This document shows, in pieces, positions 1 through 11,495 of a stretch of DNA of 64,000 nucleotides (position 1 is the stretch's first letter; each line of letters opens with the position of its first letter). A program made the position numbers and the translations under genes. Source of the DNA: Panonychus citri. Its lineage: Eukaryota; Arthropoda; Arachnida; Trombidiformes; Tetranychidae. Below the pieces are notes generated by a model that worked only from the letters and a program-made list of their open reading frames with translations, searched no databases and had not been told where the DNA came from. The stretch covers positions 62,001-126,000 of the forward strand of contig NW_026515544.1 of the NCBI RefSeq assembly GCF_014898815.1. The letters run 5' to 3'.

Positions 1-3000
1 AGCTACTTCCACTCTCCACCCTGGTTATTTCCATGAGTTCTGAAGATGAGCATGAAAATAATATAAACAACAATATCAAACATGAGACTGAATGATAACA
101 ATAATGATCAACTAAGTAATCATACAAATAATGATAATAATCTTAACTTTTTCCAAGTGTGAAAATAACTTTTTGACATTACCTTTAACTAACAAGCATG
201 AATATTATCAATTGTTGTTATTAGTTGATTGTTGACTGCTTATTGAAAGCATTCTTATCAGGATTACCCTGAGATACATGAATATAATCATGGGGTTTTT
301 ACTTGGATAACAATTTGTTCAAACACTTTATGTATATATATAACCGTAATTGATGAGACAATTACTCAGTTTTCTTACAATTAATATGCATTAACACTCA
401 AACGAAACATTGAATGGATGGAAAGACAAAAAAAATTTGTTCCAATTCATGAGGATAATAATAGTCTTTCAGAATTATTCAGGGCATAGGCTTTTCTTAT
501 TGTTTACATCATTATGTTTAATCTCTGAGAGAGGGTCAGGGGATGAATTCAATTTTCTTATTGAACATTTACTATTATTTATTGAAGTATAAATATTCAT
601 ATTTACTGAACTTTTCAGTTTTTCGCTTCACTCTTAGTTCAATTTATATTCTGCATCATTGCATGTGGATTGTTCATCTGATTATTATGATTCACAATTT
701 TCCTGTAGTTCTCATATTTCAATTAACTTTTCGTTAACAGTACATAATTACAATTGTTAACCATTAATAAGATCCTGAAGTTTTATCATGAGTAAACAAT
801 ATACTATGAATAAACATCTAATAGTAACATGAGAAAGTTTCATTCAACTAAAGGTAAACAAAATTTCAGCTTAATAACTTATCAGCTAATTTTATATTTG
901 TCATTTAATTTTGATATTCAATATTCAAACAAAAAAAATGTCAATACTTTAATTATAATCTTCATTACAATGAACCAGGAATTACACAATATCATTACTT
1001 CATGAAGATTACAAGTACATAAAATGTAAATACATAAAAAAAATCAACTAAAAAGTTCATTAATATTCAATGAACTAATATAATCATGAATGGTTTGATT
1101 CATGATGTTTAGCATGAAACAATTACAGTTGAAACAATCATTACAAATTAATCATTTTCAACTTGAATCAAATGAATAATTGAAATTTTCAAGCAAAAGT
1201 CAGAATTGATTGAGCAATCACGAACAATCAAATGATTAGAGCGGATATAAATTGTATCTTTCCTAAATTGGCCTTTAATTGTTCACAACAATTAAAAGTA
1301 CAATAAAGATTATCAGTCAACCTTAGAGTCAACATCTTAAGGCAAAATATTATTACTTTTTTTACTCCTCAAATGCTACAAAATGATAATAATAATAATA
1401 ACAAGATAATATTAATATGTAATAACCTGAATTGCCTCAGGGCAGAAACATTATTAGTTGAATTGTCAGTTGATTAACTGATAAATTTTTACTTGGATTA
1501 ACTTTATCAATCCACTTTCATTTCATCCTTCCCAGTTAGTTTAATATTATCAAGAGTATGATAATGTTGTTATAAGTTAATTAGTCAACTGATTAGTCTA
1601 ATAGTATATATATATAATTACTTATTTAATTATTGACCAATTTATTGTTCAAAATGTATTAATATACTTGATTAGTGATAATTATTAATCTAATTTGCTT
1701 TTTGCTAGTTCATTAATTATTTTGTATCAACTCAATTAGCTTTATAAATGTAATATTAACATTTAATTGTGATTAACTACTACAAATTACTGGAAGCGAT
1801 AACATGGTTTCTACCTGGAGATGATGATGATTAGATAATTATATTAGATGATAGTTTATAAATTAAGATTGAACATTTCAGGTAAATTGTGATTAGATGA
1901 ATGTGATAACAAAGGTTACAAGGATGAGATTCTATTATTATCTTAATTGAAATATGAATTCAATCACAATTTAACCAGGAAACAAATTCCCTGAGATGAG
2001 AATCTGTTTTCAAGAAAGAGAGGGAGAGATAAATTAAGTTTTATGAGATTTTCATGATGTAAGAACTGAACTCTAACTAAGAATCATTTGAGCTCGTTAA
2101 GGTTTTCTTGAGATCTTGTCAACTAAGATGCTTGTGATTCTCAGACTATCAAATTGAAATTACTGAGTAATCATCATTTTCATGGTAGTTACAAAGTCTT
2201 TGTTTCATGAATTTTACATTTTTATGAGTTTTACAAGCCTAATAAGATGATGACTTTAAATTGAATCATCATTCAAATGAGATTTTGACTATAATGATGA
2301 TGATATTTAATAAATTAGAACCTCAAATAGTTTCATGATACTTGTAAAATGAATATCATGTAAGAGAGTAAAACTGTTCATTGTAAAGGTTAAGTCGATT
2401 GAGAGGAAAAAAAAAGTTTTCTTTCCCATCATCAGCTCGAACCCCTTTTCTCATAACTCATATTGAGATTTAACAAATTCCCTGAAAACTCATGGTTCAG
2501 AAACTTTCATCAATTTCTCTGAATTAGCTTCTTGCTCATGTTACCATCTTGTTCTTGAAGTTTCATCATATTTTTCCATCTCAGTTCGTATACATGTACT
2601 ATGATAATCTGCTTTGTATTTTGTACGAAAAAATCATTTCCATGGTAATATGTATACAGAATTTTCATCTTTTTCATCTTCCTTTTTCTTTGTTGTCTTC
2701 CTTTATATGAATACAAACGAGAATCAATAGGATGATCATGATGTGATTTGATGAATTCAAACGGATGCAATCAATTTAAATTGAATTAAGCCGTAGACAG
2801 GTAAAGAAGCTCAGAATCTTTAGATCTATGGGATTACGATATTGAAGATGCGCGATTTTTTATTCGTTGATGGCAAATTAATATAATATAATTACTTTTT
2901 TTTTCATCTAATATTTTCAGCATTTTCCAATCGGATTAAAGTAAACCCTGTGATTGTGAAATGGATGAAATGTTAATATAATGGAATAAATATTCAATTC

Positions 3001-3048
3001 AATCAACAATTAAACTAATCAGCAGTAAGTCAAGGGGTATAAGTCATC
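1..3048. other. AT-rich intergenic DNA, no gene seen
   Basis: AT-rich sequence with many short Asn/Ile/Phe-rich open frames (for example 410-737 plus, 2510-2770 minus) that show no domain, no splice partner and no codon bias. A pyrimidine-rich stretch ending in AG near 2920 could be the acceptor of a 5' UTR intron of the downstream receptor gene. Nothing else can be supported. Confidence 0.6.
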
Positions 3049-4836
3049 ATGAGAGTTGAACCTTGGGTTGAATTTTATTTTTATGGTGTTTTATTAACAT
3101 CAATGTGCCTGTTTGGTATATCGGCTAATACAGTGACACTTTTCATCTTGAATGCTTTCAATGAGATGAGACGTCAACCCATCAACGTTTATTTGACTGT
3201 ACTCGCAATCTACGACAATGGAGTATTGATTAACGCTCTTCTCATGCTCGGAATACCAGCATTGGTGACAAACACCAAACAGAATCCAAGTGATTATCTT
3301 CCATCCATGGTGTTCCCATCAATCGATTCGTTATCTTTTCCAGTGAGTGGCCCACCGGAAACAGTATCAGATTCTTCATCTGTACATATGATTAAAACAT
3401 CGCCTTCATCATCATCATCATCATCTTTTTATACCTCATCGTTATTACCTTTATCATCTTCTACACCTTTGTCTTCCTCTTCATCATCTCGATACCTTGT
3501 TGAATCGAAAAGTTTTTTCAAAAATGATGATAATCATCCATTGATTGTTGATGATTCAGTTAACTCAATTAAAAGTAACAATGGTGATATAAATCTCAAT
3601 GGTTCTTATGATTATCCTAATACTTTTGGAGCAATCATTGACTCTCATTTTAATTTATCCACCTCAACGATAGCCAACAGATCAATTTTAAATCTAATTA
3701 GACCAACATCTTGGTTACCAAATGGTTTAATTGACTCTAATTCAGTAGCATCATCACCATTACCGTTATCGATAATTGATTCTTTGAGTGATTATTATCA
3801 TCCAGATAATCTTGCATCGTCATCTTTATCTGGTGAGAATCATCAGCATCAACATCAATATTATCCAACAATATCATCACTCTCAGTTTCAAGTGAAAAC
3901 CCAGATCAATATTTCCCAATTCACCCTGCACCCAATCAATACACCGAAGTACCCGATGATCCACTTCCCTATTATGTGACCATCGTTTATCCAATGGCTT
4001 TGATTGCCCAAACAGGATCAATATGGACAACATGTTTGATCACCGCTGAAAGATACTTTGCCGTGTGTCACCCTTTTCGTATACGAACATTTTCCAATCG
4101 AAATCGAGCCATTTGGGCGGTAATTTTTCTCTCAGTTGGAGCTTTTCTGTACAATATTCCTCGATTCTTAGAAATAGAAGTTTTCACAACCCCTGAGGGC
4201 AGTCAATCAGTTCGTAAAACTGCACTTCGACAAAATCGTCTCTATTATTGGTTATATTATATCTGTCTTAATCTCGCTCTTCTCTACATTATCCCACTCT
4301 CCCTGTTAACCGCTCTTAACACCGAGATATACAAAGCCATTCGTAGAGCCTCACGAAATCGAGCCACCCTGACAAACCAAGAGGAAACGGAACTAAACAT
4401 CGCCTCTATGTTGGTACTTTTAGTGTCCATTTTTATAGCCTGTAATGCACCCGCTTTCGTTGTCAATTGTATGGAGTTTTTTAATGCCCCAGGATACGAA
4501 TTGGCGGTAATTTTCAGTAATCTACTTGTTTGCCTCAATTCATCAATCAATTTCGTCATCTATTGTATATTTGGTAAAAAGTTTCGCAAAAAATTGGGTC
4601 AAGTTTTTCATTGCTCAAAAATGGCTCAATCAGATAGACTGACCAACACCAATACCTGTCAGGCAAGATTAAATAACAATATGAATCTTAATTCAGTTGC
4701 TATCACCAATGTAAACAATAATACAATTAATATTAATAATAACAATTTAAACCTAACCACTGACAATACAAATAATAACAATAATAACAATATCGATACC
4801 AATTCAATGCACTCAATTAACGAAACTTATGTTTGA
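3049..4836 (+). CDS. FMRFaR: Class A peptide GPCR, FMRFamide-receptor-like, with long TM2-TM3 insert
   Basis: A rhodopsin-family neuropeptide receptor of the plasma membrane, 595 residues in one intronless exon. An in-frame TAA at 3040-3042 precedes the ATG. TM1 spans about residues 9-34, TM2 47-73, TM3 306-338 with ERY at 334-336, TM4 353-372, TM5 398-422, TM6 450-475 and TM7 484-508, the last carrying NSSINFVIYC. The block IAQTGSIWTTCLITAERY with AVCHPF and the TM7 motif are typical of invertebrate FMRFamide/Daf37-type receptors; this family call comes from remembered motifs. Residues of about 74-303 form a Ser/Asn/His-rich first extracellular loop, against some 15-25 residues normally. Neither this loop nor extracellular loop 2 (about 375-397) has a cysteine, so the usual TM3-ECL2 disulfide is absent. 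The C-tail is Asn-rich. The ligand is unknown. It could also be a related orphan peptide receptor. Confidence 0.88.
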   Translation: MRVEPWVEFYFYGVLLTSMCLFGISANTVTLFILNAFNEMRRQPINVYLTVLAIYDNGVLINALLMLGIPALVTNTKQNPSDYLPSMVFPSIDSLSFPVSGPPETVSDSSSVHMIKTSPSSSSSSSFYTSSLLPLSSSTPLSSSSSSRYLVESKSFFKNDDNHPLIVDDSVNSIKSNNGDINLNGSYDYPNTFGAIIDSHFNLSTSTIANRSILNLIRPTSWLPNGLIDSNSVASSPLPLSIIDSLSDYYHPDNLASSSLSGENHQHQHQYYPTISSLSVSSENPDQYFPIHPAPNQYTEVPDDPLPYYVTIVYPMALIAQTGSIWTTCLITAERYFAVCHPFRIRTFSNRNRAIWAVIFLSVGAFLYNIPRFLEIEVFTTPEGSQSVRKTALRQNRLYYWLYYICLNLALLYIIPLSLLTALNTEIYKAIRRASRNRATLTNQEETELNIASMLVLLVSIFIACNAPAFVVNCMEFFNAPGYELAVIFSNLLVCLNSSINFVIYCIFGKKFRKKLGQVFHCSKMAQSDRLTNTNTCQARLNNNMNLNSVAITNVNNNTININNNNLNLTTDNTNNNNNNNIDTNSMHSINETYV

Positions 4837-7429
4837 TTTTTGAACAAAATTAGAATCAAATTTAAAACAATAACAGAATTATTATTCTATTGGTAATTAT
4901 GTTTCAAGTTAATCAATTTAAATTGTATCATTAAAATGTATTATCAAAGGAAACGATTCCAATCGTAATGATTAATTAAAAGTTTTTAATTGTAACACAA
5001 AATTGTGTAATATTATTAATATGAAAGGCTGAAAATTTGATAATATATTTATGGTTAGTTAACAGGGAAGTTTTTTTTGCAAATTATGATGGATTAATTA
5101 GCTTAACAATTAATTTGTACAATAATTATGGATAAGAATAGCTGAGAATGATTAATAGACGATAATAAGTGGTGAAAACTAATTAGTGATCAAATTAATA
5201 GCTGTAATCATATTAACCAATAGATACAATAATGGATTTGATAACGATGAGGGGGGGAAAAGTTCAATTGGGAATCTTAATTGTTATTCATTTCACCATG
5301 ATGATGATGATCATGATGATAACTCAAGGGATATGCAATGAATAGGTAGATGATGAGATTAAAGAAAATTCCATTGAGAATTGAAGGAAATTCAGGTTGG
5401 GAAATTTTCACCATGAAAAAGTTTTTCTTTTCTTCATGAAACGATCAAAGAATAGCAAGAAAAAGGTTAAGATGAACAAGTTCCCAGAACTTTAATCTTA
5501 ATCTTCATCATTTTTTTTTCTTCGTCTATTTATCATCTAAAGTGTTTTCCGTTAACAGAATAACATAAATGAAGTTTCATGATGATTTTTTTTTCTCTTT
5601 GTTCATTTGGTGAAATTCACACTCATTGAGCATCGAGATAATCAAATCTCCGATGGGTTAAGTGTCTTTATCCTCATCTTCATTGACTTGATCATTGTTC
5701 ATTGATCATCATCGTTGATTTATCTCCTCACTGATTAGGATTAAATTAATTTTAATCATACATAATTTGGTGGAGATAAATAATCCATGGAAAAACAATC
5801 ATCACCATGATGATAATGATGGTTAACATTAATGATGAAATGAGAAACATCATCTTCATTTACCTTATAATCATTACACTAATCAAGTTAATGATCCTTA
5901 AAGAGGAATCAACAATATAATAAAAGGTTGATTTGATTGTTATTTAATGTTTCTGATTAATCATTATTTAATGTAAATCAATTGATCCCTATTGCTATTT
6001 ACTTTAATATAATTGATTTTGTTATTAAAACCTCAGATTTAAATCACCGGCATCTAAAGACTTAATCATCATCTTTAGTTAATCCAAATGAATTAATCTT
6101 TGTATCTTGATAATTATCGTAGGAATGAACCTTTCCTTTAATCATTAAGCTTGATGATTAAGGTTAATTTGAAGGTTAATAGTTACGACAATCAATCTAA
6201 ACAAGTTGACAATCAGTACGAAGTCGTATGACTTATTAATAGTCTTGTTGATAAACTACAACACTGGAAAAAACTAATTACACAATTATCATGAAGAAAC
6301 AATTAACCATTTGAAAAACAGTCCATTAATGTTTACAATTGTTGATTAATTGAAGTTTATCAGTTGATTGGTTTAATAATAATAATGTTTACTTGATTAT
6401 GGAAAATTTTCAAGCCAAACACAACGAACCATCATAAAGCTGATTACAAATGAAAAGAAATCACAATTTGGACAATTGTTGTTATTGGAATGATTCAGTT
6501 TGGTATAATAAAAGGTAAACAGAAAATCAATGATTCCAATCATGTTGATAATGATGATGATGATCAAGTTAATGATAATAGGGATCACCCAAGGGATTTG
6601 TATTAAAAGATTTGATAGTGTATTAATCCTGTTAATGTAAGATAAATACATAGACGACACAGAGATTGATGAGGAAAGAAAAAACCAAAACTAGTTGTTT
6701 AACCAACGAGCAAATAATGATGATATTATTGTGAAAATAACGGTAAAAAAAGGTAAACAAGATGAAGATTGTTATGATTGTGACAATTGGAGTAGCAAAT
6801 CTGTAAAGACAAAAGGAAGATAAGATTAGTATTTGTATGATTAAGACGAAGATATTTAAACCATATATTGATTGATTGCGATTAAAGAGAAACGATCAAG
6901 AGCAAATATACATTAGTGAGAGAGAGAGAGAGAGGGAAAGAGATACAATTAAGAGATAATTGTAAGTATAAATGGTGATGATCGATTGTTAATCAAGTTT
7001 CTTTTTCTCTTTGTATTTTAAAAGTTAATTGTTCTAAATTGACACTCTTGTTGAAATTAATTTAATATACAAATTTAACCTTAAAACGTTGATGTTAATT
7101 TAATTATTTCTCTTTATTAATCTTTCAAGTCCCTAATCAATTTAATGAGTTAATTTTCTTTACCTTTTCAGTTGATTGTCTTTAATACCTTTTTCTTGTT
7201 GCTTCTCAGACTCTTGCATCTCATTACCTTTCTAATTAATTGAAATTAACTAATTATATTAGGTCATTTTCTTTAATTGAGTTGTGATAATTACTAGAAA
7301 TTTAATTATAATGAAAGTATTTACCCTCTTGTCCTCTGTTTGTGGTTATTATGCAAGGTCAACATTTATTATCACCATTAGTTTAATCATCATTAACCTT
7401 TTAATCAATGGCGATGATATTTTCGTTAA
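4837..7429. other. AT-rich spacer between GPCR and HDDC2
   Basis: The 3' UTR of the receptor gene probably lies at the left end. The rest is AT-rich with repeated TGAT/ATGATG triplets and a short (GA)n near 6919. The open frame at 6397-6660 minus is an Ile/Asn-rich shadow. An ATG at 7311 followed by 15 codons and a weak donor at 7358 is discussed with HDDC2. Confidence 0.55.
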
Positions 7430-9719
7430 CGGTTATCCTCATCACCATTAACCTCACCCGGAGCTGGTTCAAGTCATCAAGAATTGTTGTCATCATCATT
7501 ACCATCACCATCACCAGTTTTGGATGAGACAATTGATTCAACCATATTAGAATCGTCAATTAACCGTCGCCACATTAGAGATGAAACAAGAATTGACTCT
7601 AATTTAAATCAAGCTTTATACAATCGCCAACAGATTAACCAAAGCAAGGTAATTATCACCATAAATGAATTTAAATGATCACAAAATTAATTGTTCTCAT
7701 TGTTTTCATTCCGATTCAATTGATTCTCAACGAAGACTGAAAATATTGGTAAAATTAAATTCTTAATGGAAGTTGGTAAATTAAAACAAATTGAACGAAC
7801 TGGTTGGATTCTAAATAAGATACACTCACCTGAACGAATCGCTGGTCATATGTATCGAATGGCCATCATACCCTTACTCGTATTGTCCACCAGCAATACA
7901 ACCAAAGTTGATCTTAATAAAGTAATTAAATTATCTCTGGTCCATGATATTGCCGAATGCATCGTTGGTGATTTTACTCCGTACGACGACATATCACCCG
8001 AAGAGAAACATCGACTGGAAGAGAATGCCGTCCAATACCTGAGTAAGTGAATGAAGAAAATCAGAACAATTAAAAATCGATTTAATTGAGAAAAAATTGA
8101 ATTGAAAAAAAAGCGCAACAATCAATCAATCCAACGGTTTAATCTTCACCTTGACTGAATGAAAAGCAAAATCCCGATTGTTTAATTACGAATCGTAATT
8201 TACTAATTTAATTTTCTTTTCTTCTTTCTCTTAACAATCAACTTGAACAATTTACTTTTTCTTGAGTCAATTATAATTGTTACCAGAATTTACCAATCAC
8301 CTTGATATTGAATTGCTTAAGTTGGTTGATCTCTTTCAATAAGATTTAATCAAGTCGGTTAAATGTTGGAAGATGTTAATTGTGTTAATCAATCATTTCC
8401 ATTACAAAAGAAAACGTTGAATTGTTAATATGTAACAACTGATAATTGAATTAGTTAATTGGTAGATAAACATTTCTGATTTACTGATCTTCAATTGTCC
8501 AGTTTCTTTTGATTATACAATTAATTTGATCTCAAAGTGATATTAATCTTGAGTAATTGTAGACAATTAGTCAAACAATTGATTGGCTCTTTGATTAATA
8601 GTCATAGTCTTTAATCATTTAACTTTAATTACGGTCTTTTCACAATTAACTTATGATTGTTAGATGAGTTTTTTCACTAAAATCAATTGTTGACAATTTC
8701 CTATTAATCTAAATCCAATCGATTGGAAAAAGTTAATTGCTATTGAAAAGTAATAACTTAAAACTTTATCTTGATTAAGAGACTTGATTAATTAATTTCA
8801 TGTAACACTAGAGGTAATTAAGTTAATCCAGCTTCATGATTTACAATTGTTGAGATTTTGACAGATCTCAAGAAAGTTAAAGGATTGATAATTAAATTTT
8901 CTCAACATAATCAAAGAAACAATTAGATTAATCAAGCCTTTTACCAATTTGAAATGTTTCATCAAGTTAATTGTTCAACTGATTGAATTTAGGTGATGAG
9001 AGTATTAATTGTATCTATTAATTAGGTATTAATTGTTAATACTCAAGAAAATCGATAAAGAAAATCTATTAATACAATCTAGTAGATAGCGAAATGAATA
9101 AGTAGCTACAGTCTCAAGTTTTTAATCATTACCTTGATCCAACAATTAGCTAATCCGATTGATTGTAACCCTTTGATCAAATAAGATGGTTAATCATTTT
9201 AGATCAATGAGATTAACTTTCTCTCTCTCTCTCTCTCTCTCTCTTCTCTTTACAGGTTCTTTATTACCATCAACGGTAACCGATAATTTCCTCTCATTAT
9301 ATTCAGAATATGAAGAGCAATTAACAGCCGAAGCACAATTAACGAAAGAACTTGATCGATTTGATTTAGTTCTTCAAGCCTTCGAATATGAGAAAATAGA
9401 ATATAAAAGAACCGGAATTCTACCAGGACTGGGCGAATTTTTCGATTTCGAAAGGATATTATCTTATATTCGGAATCAAGAATTGAAAGAAATGATCGGA
9501 CAAATACTTCACATGAGATCTGAATTCTTGGCAAATGCTTGCGTTCAAACATGTAATCAAGACGGAAGTCCACCAAAGGCGAACCCTTCCGGTTCTACCT
9601 CAACCTCATCCTCACCTCTCTCTTCATCTTCATCTTCCTCCAAAAAGGAGCCCAAGAAGCCAATCAATAGCAAAGAAAAACGGAAAACTACAAAAAAGAG
9701 TGAAAATAGTGATCTTTAA
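7430..9719 (+). CDS. HDDC2: HD-domain 5'-deoxynucleotidase HDDC2
   Basis: A metal-dependent HD phosphohydrolase of the HDDC2/YfbR family, which removes phosphate from deoxynucleoside 5'-monophosphates (family knowledge). Exons: 5' part uncertain, open at 7430-7648; 7736-8042; 9256-9719. The introns are 87 and 1213 bp and all phases match (0/0 and 1/1). The core reads KIKFLMEVGKLKQIERTGWI, then the metal-binding His in AGHMYRM, the HD pair with catalytic Glu in LVHDIAECIVGD, and LDRFDLVLQAFEYE in exon 3 carrying the last metal Asp. The C-terminus extends by about 50 Ser- and Lys-rich residues beyond the usual end. The second intron uses a (CT)12 microsatellite as its polypyrimidine tract. The start is unresolved: ATG 7766 lies inside a conserved block, so the protein probably begins in an upstream exon (open frame 7430-7648, no in-frame ATG seen). 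Confidence 0.92.
9221..9244. repeat. (CT)12 microsatellite in the HDDC2 intron 2 acceptor
   Basis: A perfect CT dinucleotide run lies 11 bases before the acceptor AG at 9254-9255 and supplies the polypyrimidine tract. Confidence 0.95.
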
Positions 9720-10548
9720 TTACTCCAACTAATTAACTTTAATTCTTGTATAATCATAATACCTTTTTATCGTCCTAACGATATAAAATTATCCCACCAC
9801 CACCGCGATTTCACCCACCCTGATCCCTTATTTTATCATCAATCTTTATAAACGATTAAATGATTTATTGTATTTTAATTAACTTTGATTATTTGTCATT
9901 ACCAATTAACGTGAATGTTAATTGAATGTTGATTAATTGAGATCAATAATTTTCACTTAAATCCTTTGTTGATTTAAGTCTTGATCAACAATTGTTATCA
10001 GCGATAAGTTTAATTGCGATTAATTTGTTTAATAGTTTTCTTAATCAGTGATAATGGTTTAATCCCGTTTATAGCTGATTTAATTACTTATAAATGTTTG
10101 TATTAATTTTCATTATTGATATTGAAAATCAATTGTGACCAATTTTGATTAGTAAATTATTTTTAAAGCCTCAAGCAAAACAATTTAATTGTCTCTTTTT
10201 TGGTGAAAAACAAAATTGATCATTAATTTGATTGTTGTTTCAATTTCTCATTCAATTTAAAGGGAGTGCAGAGTTAATTGTACCATATCAATCACGGTGA
10301 TTGGACTAATTATAGAAACATAAGAAAATTAACTCTAATTATTGTAATCATTTTACGCTTATTTTCATTTAGTTTGTTACGTGTTTAACTTTCCTAAATG
10401 ATTTAAGAACTACAAATACGCGGGATTAGTTAATTTGATAGCGAATGAAATTAATATAATGATCGGTAACGAGAAGAAAAAAAAACTAAATTGTAATTTC
10501 TATTCAGTCATTGATCTTTCATTTGGAACCGAATGAGATTCAATCAAC
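9720..10548. other. Spacer, HDDC2 3' side to cysteine-rich peptide gene
   Basis: AT-rich sequence holding the HDDC2 3' UTR and the upstream region of the next gene. I see no open frame with coding character and no clear TATA box. Confidence 0.5.
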
Positions 10549-10994
10549 ATGGAGAAAGTTTCAATTGTTTGTGCCAAAGTTTCAATAATAATCATGTTAT
10601 TAACCATGGGTAAGTTTTCACTTTGATTGTTTTAATTGAGAGGAAATAAAGTTAATTGTTCATCTTAAAAGATCATCAAGTTCCATCAATTTCTATGAAA
10701 GTGATGATCAGCTAATCAATTGGAATGAAATTTTCTTTTTCTTTTTCGATTCCTTTTCCATTAACAGTTTCGTGTGAATATTGTGAAAATATTCTGTGTA
10801 AAAATAACAACGACGATTATTGTGTCCACGCCTGTAGTGAATATGGTTGCGATTATGAGGCTGCGAAGTGCATTGAACATGCGAAATTCAGTTTCAAGTT
10901 TTCGTTCATCGATCGAGCGGGTTTCTGTATGTGTCGACCAACAATCGCCTCTGGATCGTATATTTTACAAAGTATGTTGAGGGGATACAATTGA
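10549..10994 (+). CDS. Small secreted nine-cysteine peptide
   Basis: Two exons, 10549-10609 and 10768-10994, are joined in phase 1 across a 158-bp intron with GTAAGT donor and TTAACAG acceptor, giving 95 residues. Exon 1 encodes a hydrophobic signal peptide (residues 1 to about 22, core IIIMLLTM). The mature part has nine cysteines with spacings C-x2-C-x4-C-x7-C-x3-C-x4-C-x6-C-x18-C-x-C. The C-x3-C followed later by C-x-C resembles the cystine-stabilised alpha/beta fold of defensins and related peptides. That is a pattern match only: an odd cysteine is present and no family is recognised. Glycine and basic residues near the C-x-C (AGFCMCRP) fit such a fold. An AATAAA at 11159-11164 lies 165 bases past the stop. 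Function unknown; it may be an antimicrobial, salivary or other extracellular peptide. Confidence 0.72.
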
Positions 10995-11495
10995 TTGGAA
11001 ATTCAAATTAATCAACAATTAACAACAATCATTTTTTTTTCTCGTCTACTGTTACCAAGTTAACAGGAAAATATCAACAAATTATCTTTGTACAATTTAA
11101 ATCATCATGTCCCTTTTATTGCGAGATATAAGGAAACTCTCAACAATTAAAAGGGTTCAATAAATCATCAATTCTACATGATGTCATTTATTTTGTTGGT
11201 TAATTAATGAGTCGAATAAATTGTTAATCCATTCGAATTTTTCATTCATTTTTATCAATTCCATTTTCTGATTCAAGTTGTTGATTCGGTTAAAGACAAA
11301 AGATGCTAGTGATTTTCTTTCACTTTTGAATCTTCATCATCATCGAGTTAATTATCTTTTTAAAATCATCGATTTTCATTATTGTGAATTGATCCAATTG
11401 AATTTTATCCATTTATCATCATCATCTTTTCTGTTTCCAATTAATTAACTGGTGAAAAAATATTCTTCTGGTTAAGGAGAAACAATTAGTTAAAC
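10995..11495. other. Spacer with polyadenylation signal
   Basis: It contains AATAAA at 11159-11164 for the cysteine-rich peptide gene and the upstream region of the CRAL-TRIO gene, with CATC repeats near 11330-11430. No gene is seen. Confidence 0.55.

Noticed and set aside
410..737. Two overlapping plus-strand open frames
   Set aside because: Phe/Ile/Leu-rich composition typical of AT-rich noncoding DNA, no domain, no splice partner.
2510..2770. Minus-strand frame of 86 codons
   Set aside because: No recognisable domain or signal; it lies in spacer and looks like chance.
3268..3960. GPCR loop as an unspliced intron
   Set aside because: About 690 bases stay open in frame in AT-rich DNA, with coding-like composition and no convincing donor/acceptor pair.
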